From Deinococcales bacterium (lineage in GTDB: Bacteria; Deinococcota; Deinococci; Deinococcales; JAAFIG01), in NCBI GenBank assembly GCA_025359505.1, contig JANYHH010000059.1:1-61729 (forward strand): a DNA stretch of 61,729 bases, written 5' to 3'. Every line of letters starts with the position of its first letter. Positions within the stretch are counted from its first letter, which is position 1. A program made the translations under genes and the position numbers. The notes beneath the pieces were generated by a model. That model saw only the letters and a list, made by a program, of their open reading frames with translations. It had not been told where the DNA came from and ran no database searches. This document shows, piece by piece, positions 58,921 to 61,729 of this stretch.

Positions 58921-59432
58921 GTGCAGTCAACGAGAGCACAGGGACTGAAAACACAGCCGCACCCGCAGCCATGAACCTCGCACCCAACGGCAAGCCGAAG
59001 ATCATCGGCTTCGTCTGCGAGTGGAGCTTAGGGCGCAATGACGACATCCACGAAGACGGCACGGTCAAGGGCATGGATCACATCAAAACCCTGAAAATCC
59101 CGTGCAGTGGCTTCGTCAAAACCGAGTGGGTCACGGTCGCTTTTGAAAACGGCGCTCAGGGCGTGTTCGTGCTGGGCTGCCCACTGGGGGATTGCCACTT
59201 CAACGAGGGGAACTTCATCATCAACGAGCGTTTGGAGCAGCACGTCGGACGCCTCACCAACCGCAAGATTCTGGACGACAAGGGCCGCGTCGCCGAACTG
59301 TACCTCGGCGCGACCGAGAACGGCGAGTTCTTCGGGCAGCTCGAGGATTTCACCAAGTACATTGCCGAATTGCCGCCGCTGGTGGTGCAAGCCAAGAAGC
59401 CTCGAGCAGTGACCCCGAAAAAGGAGGCTTAG
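58917..59432 (+). CDS. MvhD-type (hydrogenase iron-sulfur subunit) protein
   Basis: The 171-residue protein has the motifs of the MvhD/FrhD-like family: IGFVCEWSLGRND, KIPCSGFVK, and FVLGCPLGDCHFNEGN. Four Cys remain, enough for one [2Fe-2S]. The usual CC-x-W-C start is reduced to one Cys. In methanogens MvhD passes electrons from hydrogenase to heterodisulfide reductase. No hydrogenase is here; the partner must be the ferredoxin-tailed cytochrome b, whose gene it overlaps. The 58 N-terminal residues include a polar Ala/Asn-rich extension. Confidence 0.88.
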   Translation: MSAVNESTGTENTAAPAAMNLAPNGKPKIIGFVCEWSLGRNDDIHEDGTVKGMDHIKTLKIPCSGFVKTEWVTVAFENGAQGVFVLGCPLGDCHFNEGNFIINERLEQHVGRLTNRKILDDKGRVAELYLGATENGEFFGQLEDFTKYIAELPPLVVQAKKPRAVTPKKEA

Positions 59433-59435
59433 AGC

Positions 59436-59615
59436 ATGAGTGAAGCCACCGTATCAGAAGCGAACCTCGAGACTCGCCCGGAACTTGAGGTTACTGGAAG
59501 CAGTGAAAGGGACTCCAAGGGCATTGGGTACATCATGAACTTGATCGGGATGTACGGACTGTTCTTCTTTTGCATGATCGTGATCGCGTGGTTCGGAATT
59601 TTCAGCGAAGTTTAA
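59436..59615 (+). CDS. small single-helix membrane protein, last gene of the respiratory operon
   Basis: The 59-residue protein has an acidic polar head (ATVSEANLETRPELEVTGSS) and one membrane helix (GLFFFCMIVIAWFGIF). AAGGAGG stands before ATG 59436, three bases after the previous stop. Family unknown; it resembles the 55-residue protein at 53814 in size and topology. Confidence 0.75.
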   Translation: MSEATVSEANLETRPELEVTGSSERDSKGIGYIMNLIGMYGLFFFCMIVIAWFGIFSEV

Positions 59616-59705
59616 TGTGGTCTACAGCTCAGGAATTTCTTGTGGAAATCCCTGAAAAAAGTAAATCCAGCACGTAAAAACCGCAAACGCATTTGAGCTA
59701 TTCAA

Positions 59706-59739
59706 GAACCTCGAGCTTTGGCTCGAGGTTCATTTTTTT
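59706..59739 (+). terminator. rho-independent terminator of the respiratory operon, with CTCGAG in both arms
   Basis: GAACCTCGAGC (59706-59716) pairs with GCTCGAGGTTC (59721-59731) around TTTG; a run of seven T follows (59733-59739). A weaker hairpin (CAGGAATTTC/GAAATCCCTG, 59634-59658) lies closer to the stop. The remaining 100 bases up to the next promoter show nothing else. Confidence 0.93.
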
Positions 59740-59847
59740 GGTTGCTCGAGCCGCGATAATTGCAGGTCATGTCAATCGAACGTCGCGGCTTTCACGCGAA
59801 CCTCGAGAACTCTGCTCACCAGAGATTGCTTGGTTTGCCGCCTCTGT

Positions 59848-59853
59848 TACACT
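59848..59853 (+). promoter_or_regulatory. -10 box of the SARP-type regulator gene
   Basis: TACACT lies six bases before GTG 59860; the layout is leaderless. Confidence 0.6.
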
Positions 59854-59859
59854 TCAAGA

Positions 59860-61729
59860 GTGCTGCGGCTCGAGTTGCTGGGGAATGTGCGGGTTTTGCT
59901 GCATGGCGTTCCCGTACCCTTGGGCGTCAAACCGCTGGCGCTGCTGGTGTACTTGGCGCTCGAGGGGCGAGTCTCGCGGCGTGCGTTAGCCACGCTGATT
60001 TGGCAGGACGCACCGAAACCGCTGAACAACCTCTCTGTCGCTAAGCATCAGCTCGAGCGGGCACTCGGTGACGTGCTGGACGCCGATATTGAGACGTTGG
60101 CGTTGAAAAACTTCTCCTGCGACGCCTTAGAGTTCACCGCGAGCAACCCCGCAGCTTGGGCGCTGTGGCGCGGCGGTTTTTTCACTGGCGTGCGTTTAGC
60201 GGGCTGGGAGATGCAACTGTCCGAGATGTGGCAGGACTGGCTGTACCAGACGCGTTCGCGTTTCGCGGCCACGCGCCAGCAGATCGCTAGCAACTCGGCA
60301 GAGACTCAGATCGCGTCCGGTGATCTCGAGGGAGCGCTGCCGTTTCTGGAGGTCGCCGCGAGCGGTGACGAACCGAGCGAGGACGCTGCGACGCGCTTGA
60401 TACTGGTGCTCGGCGCGTTGGATCGCCCGCAAGCGGCGCTCGAGGTTTTTAACCGCCTCGTGCGTTTGCTGCGCGACGAGCTGGGCGTCGAAGCGATGGT
60501 TGAAACCAAAGCGGCGCTGACGTTGGCGCGTTCAGATGCGGCCGTGTGCCGCGCCAGCCTAAAACCTCGAGCTACCGATCTGGTGCGATCCGAAGCCAGT
60601 GACCTGCCGTTCGTCGGGCGCGACCCGGAGTTGCGGCGCGTCAGTGACTGGTTACAGACCGGCTCGCCTCGAGTGGCCGTGATCGAGGGCGAACCGGGCG
60701 CGGGCAAAACCCGTTTAGCCGTGGAGCTGCTGCGCGGTACGCAGGCGACCACGTGGCGGCTCGAGTGCCTGCACGGGTCGCTGAGCGGCGCGACGCTGGC
60801 GGCGTTAACGCGAGGTTTTACTGGGCAATTCAGCGATTTACACAGCGACTCGAGGGCTGCCTTGGAGCGCTTGATCGGCGTGCGCGACGCCCGCGAATCG
60901 CTACCGCCCGATCTGGAGCAGCGGGCGCTGTTCACCGGATTACGTACTCTGCTGGCTCGAGCCTCCCCGCACGTGGGACTGCTGATTGATGACCTGCAAT
61001 GGGCGGACGAGGCGACCCTGCGCTTCCTCGGGTGGTGCTTGAGCGAACCGATGCCCGTCAAGCAATTCACAGTGCTCGTCACGCTGCGAAGCACCGAAGC
61101 CGCTCGTGGAGACGTGCCGGGGCTGTTGGCAGATTTGACGCGGCGTGGCATCGCGCTGCGCCTGACGCTGCCTGCGCTGGATTTAAGCGCCGTGCAGATG
61201 CTCGCCGAGCATTGCGGCACAACCACCGACGCGACCGCGCTGCACAGTGCCTCGGGCGGCAACCCGTTCTACCTCTTGGAGTTGCTGCGCTCACCCGATG
61301 GTCGGGGGCGCATCTCCGAACTGATCCGCGCTCGGCTCGAGGGGCTGGGCGGCGTGGCATTGCAAACCTTGGAGGCGCTGTGCGTGACGGGCTTGACCAG
61401 CGTCGCGCTGCTGCACTCGGTCTCGGGGCGATCCTTGAACGAAGAGTACGACGCGCTCGGGGCGCTGAGCAATGCTGCGCTGCTGCACAGCGGCGAAACC
61501 GTGCGCTTCGCGCATGACCTCGTGCGCGAGAGCGTCACCGCGCAACTCAGTCCAGCCAGAGCGCAACTGCTGCACCTGCGGGCGGCTCGAGCCTTGGTTG
61601 GTACGGCCAGCGCCGAGGCGGCCACGCATTACTGGGCCGCCAAGGACGCTTGGGGCGAGGGCGATCTCGCCCTCGCCGTCAAAACCTTCGTCGAGCTGGG
61701 CACGCGCAGCGGCTACCAAGGCGAGCGCG
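59860..61729 (+). CDS. BTAD/SARP-type regulator with AAA ATPase domain (cut by the window end)
   Basis: The frame stays open for 623 codons to the window edge. The start (LRLELLGNVRVLLHGVPVPL) is a winged-helix-like region; the BTAD helical domain follows, ending around RLLRDELGVEAM. An AAA/STAND ATPase then begins (SDLPFVGRDPEL, Walker A EGEPGAGKTRLAV, Walker B LLIDDLQWADEATLR), with helical repeats after it (RFAHDLVRESV). Such proteins are large activators that switch with ATP binding. Its target is unknown. It faces the same way as the respiratory operon but lies behind its terminator. Confidence 0.9.
   Translation, partial: MLRLELLGNVRVLLHGVPVPLGVKPLALLVYLALEGRVSRRALATLIWQDAPKPLNNLSVAKHQLERALGDVLDADIETLALKNFSCDALEFTASNPAAWALWRGGFFTGVRLAGWEMQLSEMWQDWLYQTRSRFAATRQQIASNSAETQIASGDLEGALPFLEVAASGDEPSEDAATRLILVLGALDRPQAALEVFNRLVRLLRDELGVEAMVETKAALTLARSDAAVCRASLKPRATDLVRSEASDLPFVGRDPELRRVSDWLQTGSPRVAVIEGEPGAGKTRLAVELLRGTQATTWRLECLHGSLSGATLAALTRGFTGQFSDLHSDSRAALERLIGVRDARESLPPDLEQRALFTGLRTLLARASPHVGLLIDDLQWADEATLRFLGWCLSEPMPVKQFTVLVTLRSTEAARGDVPGLLADLTRRGIALRLTLPALDLSAVQMLAEHCGTTTDATALHSASGGNPFYLLELLRSPDGRGRISELIRARLEGLGGVALQTLEALCVTGLTSVALLHSVSGRSLNEEYDALGALSNAALLHSGETVRFAHDLVRESVTAQLSPARAQLLHLRAARALVGTASAEAATHYWAAKDAWGEGDLALAVKTFVELGTRSGYQGER

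Noticed and set aside
59769-60044. Plus-strand open frame starting at ATG 59769
   Set aside because: It overlaps the SARP-type gene in another frame and has low-complexity composition; the SARP gene has a clear domain and its own -10 box.
1-61729. Prophage or integrative element
   Set aside because: No integrase, phage structural gene or tRNA attachment site is visible, and codon use and CTCGAG density look uniform across the window.
1-61729. tRNA or rRNA genes
   Set aside because: I looked for T-loop and anticodon-arm patterns in the larger spacers and found none that fold convincingly; a covariance search would be decisive.

Overview
The window reads as one contiguous stretch of a bacterial chromosome of roughly 60% G+C. 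It is most likely from the Deinococcota (Deinococcus/Truepera-like). The reasons are a MoaD-MoaE fusion, a menC-type enolase next to a COG3375-type acetyltransferase, a LpxB-related glycosyltransferase without other LPS genes, and many genes whose start codon lies only 6-10 bases after a TANNNT -10 box, the leaderless promoter layout known from Deinococcus. The assignment is inference; there is no rRNA, tRNA or phage gene to anchor it. The most striking property is at DNA level: the palindrome CTCGAG is scattered everywhere, in genes, spacers, a terminator and tandem repeats, at several per kb, whereas about 20 would be expected in the whole window from base composition.

Layout. 1-6.2 kb: end of an unknown gene, a repeat-rich spacer, a lemA/DUF2207 pair, a long ABC-F ATPase and a small unknown gene. 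6.3-19 kb: acetyltransferase, photolyase, alpha-2-macroglobulin, a CPBP-like membrane protein, galactokinase, dephospho-CoA kinase, EVE, MarR and SRPBCC genes, cysteine synthase. 19.1-23.3 kb: a divergent Hsp90 translationally linked to two paralogous helical-repeat proteins. 23.3-35 kb: dGTPase, acetyltransferase, Ser/Thr kinase, RpiR regulator, solute-binding proteins, an amino-acid permease with a MenC/N-acylamino-acid racemase, a second COG3375 acetyltransferase and MoaD-MoaE. 35.2-42.3 kb: a diguanylate cyclase with eight GAF domains, RidA, a cupin, TruA, and an insertion element nested in a hairpin repeat. 42.4-45.7 kb: a secreted protein and a two-component system that share a promoter motif. 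45.7-50.9 kb: the Hen1/Pnkp RNA-repair pair plus a glycosyltransferase-like gene.

51.1-59.6 kb is a 12-gene respiratory operon ending at a strong terminator. It encodes a cbb3-like oxidase (CcoN; a fused diheme CcoO/CcoP-like subunit; small membrane subunits), a cytochrome c lipoprotein, a Rieske protein and two different cytochrome b proteins, the second fused to a 2[4Fe-4S] ferredoxin and followed by an MvhD-type iron-sulfur protein. The first cytochrome b keeps the quinol-site DWYF motif but lacks both ligands for heme bH. The second keeps all four heme ligands but lacks that motif. This suggests that the two copies split the work of one normal cytochrome b and that ferredoxin-level electrons enter or leave the complex. 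This operon and the Hsp90/helical-repeat operon are the best candidates for little-described systems. The window ends inside a SARP/BTAD-AAA regulator that faces away from the respiratory operon's terminator.
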